A stretch of DNA of 64,000 nucleotides from the NCBI GenBank assembly GCA_035556215.1, contig DATMFI010000027.1, positions 62,001 to 126,000 on the forward strand. Reading direction: 5' to 3'. Made by a program: the position numbers and the translations under genes. Below, one piece after another: positions 27,487 through 36,286 of this stretch. Position 1 is the first letter of the stretch. Each line of letters begins with the position of its first letter. The notes under the pieces are model-generated. The model did not search any database. It was not told where the DNA came from and saw only the letters and a list, made by a program, of their open reading frames with translations. Source of the DNA: Palsa-892 sp035556215 (GTDB taxonomy: Bacteria; Pseudomonadota; Alphaproteobacteria; Rhizobiales; Xanthobacteraceae).

Positions 27487-28950
27487 ATGCCAGCAGGATT
27501 CGGACGCAGCTTTCGTATTTCGGCGGGTGCTCTCGCAAGCATCCTTGCATTCACGAGCGTTGCGCCGACCGGCGTTCCCGGTTTCGTATCGCCCGCGCAG
27601 GCGCAGGCTTCCGGTCCGCAGCAGGAACAGATCGACTTCGACGCGGCGCTCGAAGGCTATGGCCACTGGGTGCAGCATCCGCGGCTTGGCGAAGTGTGGG
27701 TACCGGACAATGTTCCTCAGGAGTGGGAGCCTTACCGGATCGGCCATTGGCTCTATACAGATGAGTGGGGCTGGTACTGGAATTCCGACGAGCCGTTCGG
27801 CTGGATCACGTATCATTATGGCCGCTGGTATCTCGACCGCGAGATCGGCTGGGTCTGGATTCCGAACGACGAATGGGGTCCGGCGTGGGTGAACTGGCGG
27901 CAGGGCGACAACTTCGTCGGCTGGGCGCCGACGCCGCCGGATGAATTTATCGATGACGATGAAGCCTACGCCGACACCTACATGTTCGTGCAGGCGGGCG
28001 ATCTCATGGCGCCCGAAGTCTATACGGTGTTGATCCCTTATCGCGAACGGCGCGACTATTATCATCGCAGCACACTGGTGAACCGGACGATCTACTTCGC
28101 TGATCGCCGTGGCGCGGTAAATCCGGGTATTCCGCCGGCCTATATCGCTTCATCGACGGGCCGGCCGTTTCATTCTTCGATCATCGCTCCGGTCGTGATT
28201 GCGGGAACGGTCGGCGTCGTGGGCGCGGTGATTCTGCGCAATAATTTTCGCGATCGCTCACGCACGCGTATCCACGTGCGGGAGTCGAGCCGCATCTATA
28301 ATCCAGGCGAGCGCTTCCAGCGACTCCCCGGTTTGAACAAAGGCGAGCGAGGCCGCCTCGGCAAGAACGCACCGAGTGCGGCACGCGGCGGCACGCCGGT
28401 GTTACGGGTGAAAAGCGACGCTCAAACCAGGGGGCAGCGGCAGTTCCGGCCCCGGCCTATGGGAACACAACAGAGCGATCCGCAACTGCAGCAATCGAAG
28501 CAGATCAGCCCGAACAATCAGCGCTCGCCGAATGCGATGCAGCCGAAGTCCACGACGACGGCCCCGGCCGACAACAATCGCGGCAGGCAGTTCGACGGCA
28601 AGCGGCAAAATGAACGGAAGAATTTCGACCAGAAGAAGCTGGAGCAGAAGGGCTCGGATCAGAAGAATACTCAGTCGCGAAGCTGGCAGCAGAATCCGCA
28701 AAGGCAGAATAACCAGCAGCAGCTTCACAAAAACAGCGGCTCGACGAATACGCCGCCCGCCCGGACACAGCATAACAATGCACCGCGCAACATGCAGCAG
28801 CAGAATGCGCCGCACCAGAACATCCAGCAGCAACGGCAGAATCAGCCGTCGAATGTTCAGCGGCAGCAGCACAATTCCGCACCGCGCGTGCAACAACAGC
28901 AATCGCAGCCGTCTCGGCCTTCGTCGAAGCCTCAGGACAAAAAGAACTAG
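27487..28950 (+). CDS. Secreted W/Y-rich protein (DUF6600-like) with Q/N-rich tail
   Basis: A 487-residue exported protein of unknown function. Residues 1-42 form a signal peptide ending near SPAQAQA. Residues 50-175 contain repeated Trp/Tyr/Gly/Pro motifs (GYGHWVQHP, VWVPDNVP, WGWYWNSDEPFGW, YHYGRWYLD, GWVWIPND), as in DUF6600 proteins. A hydrophobic stretch near 230-252 may be a membrane segment. Residues 310-487 are low complexity, rich in Gln, Asn, Ser and Pro, with no fold expected and prion-like composition. It stands alone downstream of tRNA-Asp; its last 4 bases overlap the convergent TPR gene. Confidence 0.75.
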   Translation: MPAGFGRSFRISAGALASILAFTSVAPTGVPGFVSPAQAQASGPQQEQIDFDAALEGYGHWVQHPRLGEVWVPDNVPQEWEPYRIGHWLYTDEWGWYWNSDEPFGWITYHYGRWYLDREIGWVWIPNDEWGPAWVNWRQGDNFVGWAPTPPDEFIDDDEAYADTYMFVQAGDLMAPEVYTVLIPYRERRDYYHRSTLVNRTIYFADRRGAVNPGIPPAYIASSTGRPFHSSIIAPVVIAGTVGVVGAVILRNNFRDRSRTRIHVRESSRIYNPGERFQRLPGLNKGERGRLGKNAPSAARGGTPVLRVKSDAQTRGQRQFRPRPMGTQQSDPQLQQSKQISPNNQRSPNAMQPKSTTTAPADNNRGRQFDGKRQNERKNFDQKKLEQKGSDQKNTQSRSWQQNPQRQNNQQQLHKNSGSTNTPPARTQHNNAPRNMQQQNAPHQNIQQQRQNQPSNVQRQQHNSAPRVQQQQSQPSRPSSKPQDKKN

Positions 28951-30443
28951 CTTGCTGGAAAGTGGAGAGCCTCGCGCAAGCTCTCCATTTCTTTGCCGAC
29001 GGTTTGCAGCACGCTTGCCCAGTCGCCGAAATCGGGCTGGCGAAAGAGGCGCGTGCGCGGATACCACGGGCTGTCGGAGCGGTTGAGCAGCCAGCGGAAA
29101 TCGGGCGAATGCTGCAGCAAGATCCAGGCGCGGCGGTCGAGCGCGCCGGCAAGGTGGGCGACCGAAGTGTCGACCGACACGACAAGGTCGCAGGCCGCGA
29201 TCACGGCGGCGGTTTCGGCAAAGTCTTTTAACTCCGCTCCAACATGCAGAACGTCAGGATGAGTCGCGAGGATTGCTTCGTCGCCTGCGCGCAGGTCGCG
29301 CTGAATACTGATCCACTGAACCTCACGGCGGCCGAGCAACGGCTTCCAATTCTCGAGCGGAATGGAGCGAACGGAGTCGTGCTCGTGCGTCGCACTGCCG
29401 GACCAGGCGAAGGCGACGCGCAACTTACCGTTCGGGGGCAGCCGGGTTTGCCATTCCTGAACGCGATATTCGGGTGCTTTCAAATAGGGAACGACCGCAG
29501 GGATCGTTTCGAGAGTCGTATGGAGCGCGAGCGGCAGGCTCATGATCGGGCAGTGAAGGTCGAAGGCGGGGAGTGGTTCGTCATGTGCAAGCAGCACGGA
29601 TGTGCCGGGCAGGGAGGCCATTAATGATTTGAGCGGCGGCTGTACTTCGAGCATGACCTTCGCGCCCATGCTCGCGAGCACTGGGACGTAGCGGACAAAC
29701 TGCAACGTATCGCCGAATCCCTGTTCGGCATGAATGAGGATCGTCTTTCCCGCGACGGGCTCGCCACGCCATAGCGGTTGGGTGAATTTGCGGTCGTCGT
29801 AACCGGCGCGTTTTTTTCGCCACTCGTATTTTTCCCAGCCGCGCGGAAAGTCGCCGAGCAGGAGGCGTGTCAGGCTTTCGTTCCAGTGAATGTCGGCGTC
29901 GTCGGGCGCGAGTTGAATGGCGCGCGAATAGGCGGCAAGCGCTTCATCGAAGCGCTGCAACTCATGTAATATGCATGCGCGGTTATAATGTGCTTTTGCG
30001 TGTGCCGGATCGATCTGAATCAGGCGATCGAAGTTCGCGAGCGCTTCCGTGCGGCGGCCGAGACGTTGCAGGGAGGCGCCGCGCGTGAGCAAAGCGGGTG
30101 CATAGCCGGGCTTGAGGATCAGCGCGCGGTTGAAATACTCGATCGCTTCGCTGTCGCGTTTCAAGCGCCGTAGCACGACCCCATAATTCGAAGTGATTTC
30201 GGCGGAACCGGAATTCGATTTCATTGCAGCGCCGATGCATTCGAGCGCTTCGGCAAGCTCGCCGCGCGCCAGATGCACGGAACCGAGCTGATGCAGGGCC
30301 TGCCAGTGCTTTGGGTGGTTCTTTAGCACCGCCCGGTACAGCGCTTCCGCCTCGGCAAGCCGGCCGAGCCGCTGGGCAGCAATGCCCGCAGCGAGTTCGG
30401 AGGGAATTCCGGATGCTTTTTTTTGTACTTTTGGCGAAGGCAT
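28947..30443 (-). CDS. TPR-repeat protein with glycosyltransferase-like C-terminal domain
   Basis: A protein of about 498 residues. Residues 15-215 hold five or so tetratricopeptide repeats (LGRLAEAEALYRAVLKNHP and successors). The C-terminal half resembles the GT-B fold of heptosyltransferases (GT9): HAEQGFGDTLQFVRYVP, then RVAFAWSGSATHEHD and the C-terminal CDLVVSVDTSVAHLAGAL. Such proteins often glycosylate proteins or envelope components, but donor and acceptor are unknown. The frame opens at 30500; the ATG at 30443 (MPSPKVQKK) is chosen. The gene diverges from the nuo operon. Confidence 0.8.
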   Translation of the reverse strand: MPSPKVQKKASGIPSELAAGIAAQRLGRLAEAEALYRAVLKNHPKHWQALHQLGSVHLARGELAEALECIGAAMKSNSGSAEITSNYGVVLRRLKRDSEAIEYFNRALILKPGYAPALLTRGASLQRLGRRTEALANFDRLIQIDPAHAKAHYNRACILHELQRFDEALAAYSRAIQLAPDDADIHWNESLTRLLLGDFPRGWEKYEWRKKRAGYDDRKFTQPLWRGEPVAGKTILIHAEQGFGDTLQFVRYVPVLASMGAKVMLEVQPPLKSLMASLPGTSVLLAHDEPLPAFDLHCPIMSLPLALHTTLETIPAVVPYLKAPEYRVQEWQTRLPPNGKLRVAFAWSGSATHEHDSVRSIPLENWKPLLGRREVQWISIQRDLRAGDEAILATHPDVLHVGAELKDFAETAAVIAACDLVVSVDTSVAHLAGALDRRAWILLQHSPDFRWLLNRSDSPWYPRTRLFRQPDFGDWASVLQTVGKEMESLREALHFPAS

Positions 30444-30663
30444 GACGTCGTCTGAACGAATCGGATGCAGTCCTGAAAATACCTTATCCGGTCCGATCAA
30501 ACCCTTGAGAAAGCTGGGCAGACGCCGCCCGGTTGGTCTTGCTTAGCGGTATCGCGTGGGCTAAGGGCTAGGCCGCTTTCGAATTATTCGCATCTGCGGA
30601 TCAATGGCTTACTCGTGCAGCGCTCGCTGCTTTCGCTGGCCAGGTGACCCGCGCGAGGAACTG

Positions 30664-31029
30664 ATGGACGCGCTTCTTCAGGACTACCTGCCCATCGTCG
30701 TGTTCATTGGCGTGGCATTATTTATTGGCGTCGCGCTGCTGATTTCGCCGTTCATCGTCGCCTATTCGAAGCCCGACCCCGAAAAGCTCTCCGCTTACGA
30801 GTGCGGCTTCAACGCGTTCGATGATGCGCGCATGAAGTTCGACGTGCGATTCTATCTCGTCGCTATTCTTTTCATCATCTTCGATCTTGAAGTCGCATTC
30901 CTGTTTCCGTGGGCGATTACATTCGGGCAACTCGGTGCGCTCGGCTTCTGGTCGATGATGGTGTTTCTCGGCGTGCTGACGATCGGTTTCGTTTACGAGT
31001 GGCGCAAGGGAGCATTGGATTGGGACTGA
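30664..31029 (+). CDS. nuoA: NADH-quinone oxidoreductase subunit A
   Basis: Small membrane subunit of complex I at the junction of peripheral and membrane arms; 121 residues, three membrane segments. It shows KLSAYECGFNAFDDAR, whose Cys lies on the loop near the quinone site, and FLVAILFIIFDLEVAFLFPW-like helix 2. The frame is open from 30604, but ATG 30664 behind GAGGAA matches the family. It starts a 14-subunit operon; the 220-base gap upstream has no promoter I would defend. The stop overlaps the nuoB start by one base. Confidence 0.95.
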   Translation: MDALLQDYLPIVVFIGVALFIGVALLISPFIVAYSKPDPEKLSAYECGFNAFDDARMKFDVRFYLVAILFIIFDLEVAFLFPWAITFGQLGALGFWSMMVFLGVLTIGFVYEWRKGALDWD

Positions 31030-31577
31030 TGACTCCGGGCAAGCAGTTGATCGATCCGCGCACCGGCTCGGCCGTCGCAGAGAAGGATCCGTTTTTCTCC
31101 GGGCTCAGCGATGAACTCGGCGACAAGGGCTTCCTCGTCACCACGACCGACGACCTGATCAACTGGGCCCGCACGGGTTCGCTGATGTGGATGACCTTCG
31201 GCCTTGCATGCTGCGCGGTCGAGATGATGCAGGTTTCGATGCCGCGCTATGATGTCGAGCGCTTTGGTTTTGCGCCGCGCGCATCCCCGCGCCAATCGGA
31301 CGTCATGATCGTCGCCGGTACGCTAACCAACAAGATGGCGCCTGCGCTCCGCAAGGTCTACGACCAGATGCCGGAGCCGCGTTACGTGATCTCGATGGGG
31401 TCATGCGCGAACGGCGGCGGGTACTATCACTATTCCTATTCCGTTGTGCGCGGCTGCGACCGGATCGTGCCGGTTGATATTTATGTGCCTGGCTGCCCGC
31501 CTACGGCGGAGGCGCTGTTGTACGGCGTATTGCTGCTGCAAAAGAAAATCCGCCGCACGGGCACAATCGAGCGCTAA
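31029..31577 (+). CDS. nuoB: NADH-quinone oxidoreductase subunit B
   Basis: Carries iron-sulfur cluster N2, the last carrier before quinone; 182 residues. Ligands are visible as the paired cysteines in FGLACCAVEMM, then GSCANGGG and VPGCPPTAEAL. The long upstream extension of the frame (to 30909) lies inside nuoA and is rejected. ATG 31029 overlaps the nuoA stop as TGATG; a TTG three codons earlier is a possible alternative. Confidence 0.95.
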   Translation: MTPGKQLIDPRTGSAVAEKDPFFSGLSDELGDKGFLVTTTDDLINWARTGSLMWMTFGLACCAVEMMQVSMPRYDVERFGFAPRASPRQSDVMIVAGTLTNKMAPALRKVYDQMPEPRYVISMGSCANGGGYYHYSYSVVRGCDRIVPVDIYVPGCPPTAEALLYGVLLLQKKIRRTGTIER

Positions 31578-31579
31578 AA

Positions 31580-32206
31580 ATGACCGCGATCGACGAAAAG
31601 CTCCGCGAGATTGCCGAGCATGTTGGCCGTGCGCTGCCGAAGGCGGTGAAGGGCTATGACATCGCGCATGGCGAGCTGACCATCAACGCCAACGCCGAGG
31701 CGATCGAGGACGTCGCGCGCTTCCTGTGCCACGACCCGAAATGCTGGTTCTGGAACATCATCGACATCTGCGGTGTCGACTGGCCGCAGCGCGAGAAGCG
31801 CTTTGACGTCGTTTATCATCTGCTGTCGCCCAAGCATAACGTGCGCGTGCGCGTGAAGGTGCAGACCGACGAGGCGACGCCGGTGCCGTCGATCTGCGGC
31901 ATTTATCCCGGCGCGAACTGGTTCGAGCGCGAAGCCTATGATCTCTACGGCATTCTGTTCACGGGCCATCCGGAACTTCGCCGGTTGCTCACGGACTATG
32001 GCTTCGACGGCTATCCGCTGCGCAAGGACTTCCCGCTGACGGGCTTCGTCGAGGTCCGTTACGACGACGAACAAAAGCGCGTCGTTTACGAGCCGGTGAA
32101 GCTCACGCAGGAATTCCGCAATTTCGATTTTCTCTCGCCGTGGGAAGGCACCGATTATGTGCTGCCCGGTGACGAGAAAAAGAGCGACGGCAAGGGGGCG
32201 GCATGA
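31580..32206 (+). CDS. nuoC: NADH-quinone oxidoreductase subunit C
   Basis: The 30-kDa-type peripheral subunit, 208 residues, which packs against NuoB and NuoD. The family signature EREAYDLYGILFTGHPELRRLLTDYGFDGYPLRKDFPL is present near residues 115-150. It is separate from nuoD, unlike the nuoCD fusion of enterobacteria. Two bases separate it from nuoB, and its stop overlaps the thioesterase start as ATGA. Confidence 0.96.
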   Translation: MTAIDEKLREIAEHVGRALPKAVKGYDIAHGELTINANAEAIEDVARFLCHDPKCWFWNIIDICGVDWPQREKRFDVVYHLLSPKHNVRVRVKVQTDEATPVPSICGIYPGANWFEREAYDLYGILFTGHPELRRLLTDYGFDGYPLRKDFPLTGFVEVRYDDEQKRVVYEPVKLTQEFRNFDFLSPWEGTDYVLPGDEKKSDGKGAA

Positions 32207-32637
32207 AAGCGAGCCTGCAGCCCGGCCTGACGCATAAATTCTCGTTCAAGGTGTCGGACGCGAAAACGGTGCCGCAGCTCTATCCGGAGTCGGCGATCTT
32301 CACCGGCATGCCGCGCGTATTTGCGACAGGTTATATGGTCGGTCTGTTCGAGTGGGCCTGCACGGAGTTGCTCGCCAAGCATCTTGAAGCCGGCGAGGGC
32401 AGCCTGGGCATACATGTCGATTTTTCGCATGAAGCCGCTACTCCGCCGGGCCTGACTGTGACGGTCGAAGCCAGGGTGATCGCAGTCGAGGGGCCGAAGG
32501 TCACCTTCGAAGTCTCCGGCCATGACGGTATTGACCGGATTGGCGGCGGCAGACACGAACGTTTCGTCGTGAAGTGGGACAAGTTCAACGCGCGGGTTGC
32601 CGACAAGGCAAGGCGCGCGCTGGCGGGAGTAGCGTGA
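32203..32637 (+). CDS. FlK-family (fluoroacetyl-CoA thioesterase-like) hotdog thioesterase inside the nuo operon
   Basis: A 144-residue hotdog-fold thioesterase, not a complex I subunit. It resembles Streptomyces cattleya FlK along most of its length (LYPES, FATGYMVGLFEWAC, EAGEGSLG, HEAATPPGLTVTV, KFNARV). Thr42, Glu50, Gly69 and His76 match, by my recollection, the FlK catalytic and oxyanion residues. The FlK gating Phe36 is Met here, so strict fluoroacetyl-CoA selectivity is not assumed; a small acyl-CoA is likelier. Its start overlaps nuoC by 4 bases and its stop overlaps nuoD by 1, so it is translated as part of the complex I operon. Metabolic link unknown. Confidence 0.85.
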   Translation: MKASLQPGLTHKFSFKVSDAKTVPQLYPESAIFTGMPRVFATGYMVGLFEWACTELLAKHLEAGEGSLGIHVDFSHEAATPPGLTVTVEARVIAVEGPKVTFEVSGHDGIDRIGGGRHERFVVKWDKFNARVADKARRALAGVA

Positions 32638-33824
32638 TGGCGGCTGAAGCTTCGCTTCGCAACTTCCAGATCAATTTCGGGCCGCAGCATCCGGCGGCGC
32701 ACGGTGTGCTGCGTTTGGTGCTCGAGCTTGACGGCGAGGTTGTCGAGCGCGTCGATCCGCATATCGGATTGCTTCACCGTGGTACCGAGAAGCTGATCGA
32801 GGCCAAGACCTATCTGCAGGCGGTGCCGTATTTCGATCGGCTCGATTACGTCGCGCCGATGAACCAGGAGCATGCCTTCTGCCTAGCGGTCGAGAAACTC
32901 CTCGACATTCAAGTGCCGAAGCGGGCGCAGCTGATCCGCGTGTTGTATTCCGAGATCGGACGTCTCTTGTCGCATCTTCTCAACATCACGACGCAGGCGA
33001 TGGATGTGGGCGCGCTGACCCCGCCGCTGTGGGGCTTCGAGGAACGCGAGAAGCTCATGGTGTTCTATGAGCGCGCGTCCGGCTCGCGCATGCATGCGGC
33101 GTATTTCCGGCCCGGCGGCGTGCATCAGGATCTGCCACCCAAACTGATCGAGGACATCGGCGAATTTTGCGATCCATTCCTCAAGGTCTGCGACGATCTT
33201 GAAGGGTTGCTCTCCGACAACCGTATCTTCAAGCAGCGCAACGTCGATATCGCCGTTGTGAAGCTGGAAGATGCCTGGGCATGGGGCTTCTCAGGCGTCA
33301 TGGTGCGCGGCTCGGGCGCTGCGTGGGATCTGCGGCGCGCGCAGCCCTACGAGTGCTATAGCGAACTCGAATTCGACATCCCGGTCGGCAAGAACGGCGA
33401 TTGCTACGACCGCTATCACATCCGCATGGAAGAGATGCGGCAGTCGATCCGCATCATGAAGCAGTGCGTCGAACGGCTGAAGAAAGAGCCGGGGCCGGTC
33501 GCTTTCCAGGACAACAAGATCGTGCCGCCGAAGCGCGGACAGATGAAGCGCTCGATGGAAGCGCTGATCCATCACTTCAAGCTCTACACCGAAGGCTTCC
33601 ACGTGCCCGCCGGTGAAGTGTATGCCGCCGTCGAAGCGCCGAAAGGCGAGTTTGGCGTCTATCTCGTCGCCGACGGCACCAACAAGCCGTATCGCTGCAA
33701 GATCCGCGCGCCGGGATTTGCGCATCTGCAGGCGATGGATTTTCTGTGCCGCGGCTACATGCTAGCGGACGTGTCGGCCATTCTCGGCTCGCTCGACATC
33801 GTGTTCGGGGAGGTTGATCGCTAA
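32637..33824 (+). CDS. nuoD: NADH-quinone oxidoreductase subunit D
   Basis: The 49-kDa-type subunit forming the quinone pocket with NuoB and NuoH; 395 residues. It shows FGPQHPAAHGVLRLVLELDGE near the N-terminus, with the quinone-site His, and GLLHRGTEKLIE. The C-terminal segment DIVFGEVDR is typical. ATG 32637 overlaps the thioesterase stop as TGATG; the frame opening at 32574 lies within that gene. The stop overlaps nuoE by one base. Confidence 0.97.
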   Translation: MAAEASLRNFQINFGPQHPAAHGVLRLVLELDGEVVERVDPHIGLLHRGTEKLIEAKTYLQAVPYFDRLDYVAPMNQEHAFCLAVEKLLDIQVPKRAQLIRVLYSEIGRLLSHLLNITTQAMDVGALTPPLWGFEEREKLMVFYERASGSRMHAAYFRPGGVHQDLPPKLIEDIGEFCDPFLKVCDDLEGLLSDNRIFKQRNVDIAVVKLEDAWAWGFSGVMVRGSGAAWDLRRAQPYECYSELEFDIPVGKNGDCYDRYHIRMEEMRQSIRIMKQCVERLKKEPGPVAFQDNKIVPPKRGQMKRSMEALIHHFKLYTEGFHVPAGEVYAAVEAPKGEFGVYLVADGTNKPYRCKIRAPGFAHLQAMDFLCRGYMLADVSAILGSLDIVFGEVDR

Positions 33825-34483
33825 TGGCCGTCCGTCGTCTCGCCGAACAGCAACCCGCAAGCTTTGCCTTCTCGAAGAAGAATTTGGAGTGGGCGCGAGG
33901 GCAGATCGCGAAATATCCCGAAGGCCGTCAGGCTTCGGCGGTGATCCCGCTTCTGTGGAAGGCGCAGGAGCAGGAAGGCTGGGTGACCGAGCCCGCGATC
34001 CGCGTGATCGCCGACATGCTCGGCATGGCCTATATCCGCGTGCTCGAAGTCGCGACCTTCTATACGATGTTCAATCTCGAGCCGGTCGGAAAATACCTGA
34101 TCCAGCTCTGCGGCACGACGCCGTGCATGCTGCGCGGCGCGGAGGACATCCGCAAGGTTTGCGAGCGCCGCATCGGCGCGCAGGAGCACATCACCAAGGA
34201 CGGGCTGTTCTCGTGGCGCGAAGTCGAGTGTCTTGGCGCGTGCGTGAATGCGCCGATGGTGCAGATCAATTACGATTACTATGAAGACCTGACGCCGGAA
34301 AATTTCGAGAAGCTGCTCGACGATCTTGCCGCCGGCAAGAAAGTGAAGACCGGCCCGCAGATCGATCGTCAGTTTTCGGCGCCTGTGGGTGGTCCAACGA
34401 CGCTATTGGATGCGGGTAACGCTGCTCTGCGCGCGGCTAAGCCGAAGCGGCCGAACGGCAAGAATTCAGATTCGAGGAAGTGA
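33824..34483 (+). CDS. nuoE: NADH-quinone oxidoreductase subunit E
   Basis: Peripheral subunit with the [2Fe-2S] cluster N1a, a side pocket of the FMN site; 219 residues. The four ligands are in CGTTPCML and ECLGACVNAP. A 45-residue C-terminal tail, Pro/Lys-rich and ending in KPKRPNGKNSDSRK, extends beyond the E. coli form, as is common in alphaproteobacteria. It is coupled by one-base overlaps to nuoD and nuoF. Confidence 0.96.
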   Translation: MAVRRLAEQQPASFAFSKKNLEWARGQIAKYPEGRQASAVIPLLWKAQEQEGWVTEPAIRVIADMLGMAYIRVLEVATFYTMFNLEPVGKYLIQLCGTTPCMLRGAEDIRKVCERRIGAQEHITKDGLFSWREVECLGACVNAPMVQINYDYYEDLTPENFEKLLDDLAAGKKVKTGPQIDRQFSAPVGGPTTLLDAGNAALRAAKPKRPNGKNSDSRK

Positions 34484-35787
34484 TGCTCGCCGACAAGGAT
34501 CGCATTTTCCAGAATCTTTATGGTCTCCATGATTGGGGGCTCAAGGGTGCGCGCGAGCGCGGCGCGTGGGACGGCACCAAAGCCATCCTGCAAAAGGGCC
34601 GTGATTGGATCATCAACGAGATGAAGGCGTCAGGCCTGCGCGGCCGCGGCGGCGCGGGATTCCCGACCGGCATGAAATGGTCGTTCATGCCGAAGGAATA
34701 CAAGGACGGCCGTCCGGGTTATCTCGTCGTCAATGCCGACGAGTCCGAGCCGGGCACCTGCAAGGATCGCGAGATCATGCGGCACGACCCGCATCTTCTC
34801 ATCGAAGGCTGCCTGATCGCCGGTTTTGCGATGGGGGCAAGCGCCGGTTACATCTATATCCGTGGCGAATATGTTCGCGAGCGCGAGCGCCTGGAAGCAG
34901 CGATCGAGCAGGCTTACGAAGCCAGGCTCATCGGCCAGAAAAACATCCACGGCTATCCGTTCGATCTCTACGTTCACCACGGCGCGGGCGCTTATATCTG
35001 CGGCGAGGAGACGGCGCTGCTCGAAAGCCTCGAGGGCAAAAAGGGCATGCCGCGTCTGAAGCCGCCGTTCCCGGCGAATGTCGGCCTCTATGGCTGCCCG
35101 ACGACGGTGAACAATGTGGAATCCATCGCGGTCGCGCCGGACATTCTGCGGCGCGGTGCTGCATGGTTCGCGGGCTTCGGCGCACCGAATAACCTTGGTA
35201 CGAAACTCTTCTGCATCTCCGGGCACGTCAACAAGCCGTGCAATGTCGAAGAGGCGATGAGCATTCCGTTCCGCCAGCTCATCGAAGAGCATTGCGGCGG
35301 CATCCGCGGCGGCTGGGATAATCTGCTCGCAGTGATCCCCGGCGGCTCGTCGGTGCCGGTCGTGCCAGCCGAACAGATCATCGATTGTCCGATGGACTTC
35401 GACTCCTTGAAGAATTTGAAATCCGGCCTCGGCACGGCGGCGGTGATCGTGATGGACAAGTCCACCGACATCGTGAAGGCGATCGCGCGCATCTCTTATT
35501 TCTACAAGCACGAGTCCTGCGGTCAGTGTACGCCGTGCCGCGAAGGCACCGGCTGGATGTGGCGCGTGCTGACGCGTATGGTCGAAGGCCGCGCGCAGAA
35601 GCGCGAGATCGACCAGTTGCTTGAGGTCGCGGGGCAGGTCGAGGGGCATACCATCTGCGCGCTCGGCGACGCTGCGGCATGGCCGGTGCAGGGTTTGATC
35701 CGGCATTACCGGCACGAAATCGAGAAGCGCATCGATCAATATGCGGCGAACCCGCATAGCGAATCCGTGCTGCAGGCGGCGGAGTAA
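34483..35787 (+). CDS. nuoF: NADH-quinone oxidoreductase subunit F
   Basis: The NADH-oxidising subunit with FMN and [4Fe-4S] cluster N3; 434 residues. Visible are the FMN/NADH motifs LRGRGGAGFPTGMKW and NADESEPGTCKDRE, the second Gly-rich GAGAYICGEETALLESLEG, and the N3 ligands SCGQCTPCREG plus the Cys of GHTICALGDAAAWP. ATG 34483 overlaps the nuoE stop; a GTG one codon earlier is also possible. It is followed after four bases by an unrelated membrane protein gene instead of nuoG. Confidence 0.96.
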   Translation: MLADKDRIFQNLYGLHDWGLKGARERGAWDGTKAILQKGRDWIINEMKASGLRGRGGAGFPTGMKWSFMPKEYKDGRPGYLVVNADESEPGTCKDREIMRHDPHLLIEGCLIAGFAMGASAGYIYIRGEYVRERERLEAAIEQAYEARLIGQKNIHGYPFDLYVHHGAGAYICGEETALLESLEGKKGMPRLKPPFPANVGLYGCPTTVNNVESIAVAPDILRRGAAWFAGFGAPNNLGTKLFCISGHVNKPCNVEEAMSIPFRQLIEEHCGGIRGGWDNLLAVIPGGSSVPVVPAEQIIDCPMDFDSLKNLKSGLGTAAVIVMDKSTDIVKAIARISYFYKHESCGQCTPCREGTGWMWRVLTRMVEGRAQKREIDQLLEVAGQVEGHTICALGDAAAWPVQGLIRHYRHEIEKRIDQYAANPHSESVLQAAE

Positions 35788-35791
35788 CGCG

Positions 35792-36283
35792 ATGGCCGCG
35801 AAACGCATCGAGTGGTGGCAGAAATACGGGAACATTGCGCAGATCGGGTCGGCGCTGTTCGCCTTTCTGGGCTTTATCGCGGTGATCTATCAGCTCAACG
35901 AGATTAAAAATAACAATCGGGCAACCAGTGCCCGTCAGGTTTATCTCGCCTACGCGGATGTACAATTCAAATACCCGCTCTATGCGGATCCCGACTATGC
36001 AAAGCTGAAAGCAGCGGGGAAGGAAACGCTCTCGCAATACCAGGCTTACGTATCCTACATGTTATATGCGTGCGGAGAGGTGCTTCACGCATTCCCGAAA
36101 GATTCGGAATGGGAATCCTCGTGCAGCTACGATGTCGTCGATCACCTTCCTTTTCTCTGCGAAAAACAACAAGCCGACCACGAATTCATGAAAACTTTCG
36201 GATTGCGAACCCAGCAGTTCGTCAGGGAAGAAATGGCGCGCAACGGCGTTGCTCCGCCTGACTGCAAAGTGAGAAAGAGCTAA
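35792..36283 (+). CDS. Unrecognised single-pass membrane protein between nuoF and nuoG
   Basis: A 163-residue protein I cannot assign to a known family. Residues 1-12 are basic/aromatic (RIEWWQKYG). Residues 13-33 form one membrane segment (GSALFAFLGFIAVIYQL). The remainder is a soluble, mostly helical domain with four Cys, two of them in SSCSYD and FLCEK, and several Tyr. The frame opens earlier, but ATG 35792 lies 4 bases after the nuoF stop, and the gene ends 3 bases before nuoG, so it is embedded in the operon. It could be a late insertion or a lineage-specific complex I accessory factor. Its composition looks less G+C-rich than nuoF or nuoG. Confidence 0.75.
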   Translation: MAAKRIEWWQKYGNIAQIGSALFAFLGFIAVIYQLNEIKNNNRATSARQVYLAYADVQFKYPLYADPDYAKLKAAGKETLSQYQAYVSYMLYACGEVLHAFPKDSEWESSCSYDVVDHLPFLCEKQQADHEFMKTFGLRTQQFVREEMARNGVAPPDCKVRKS

Positions 36284-36286
36284 GCG

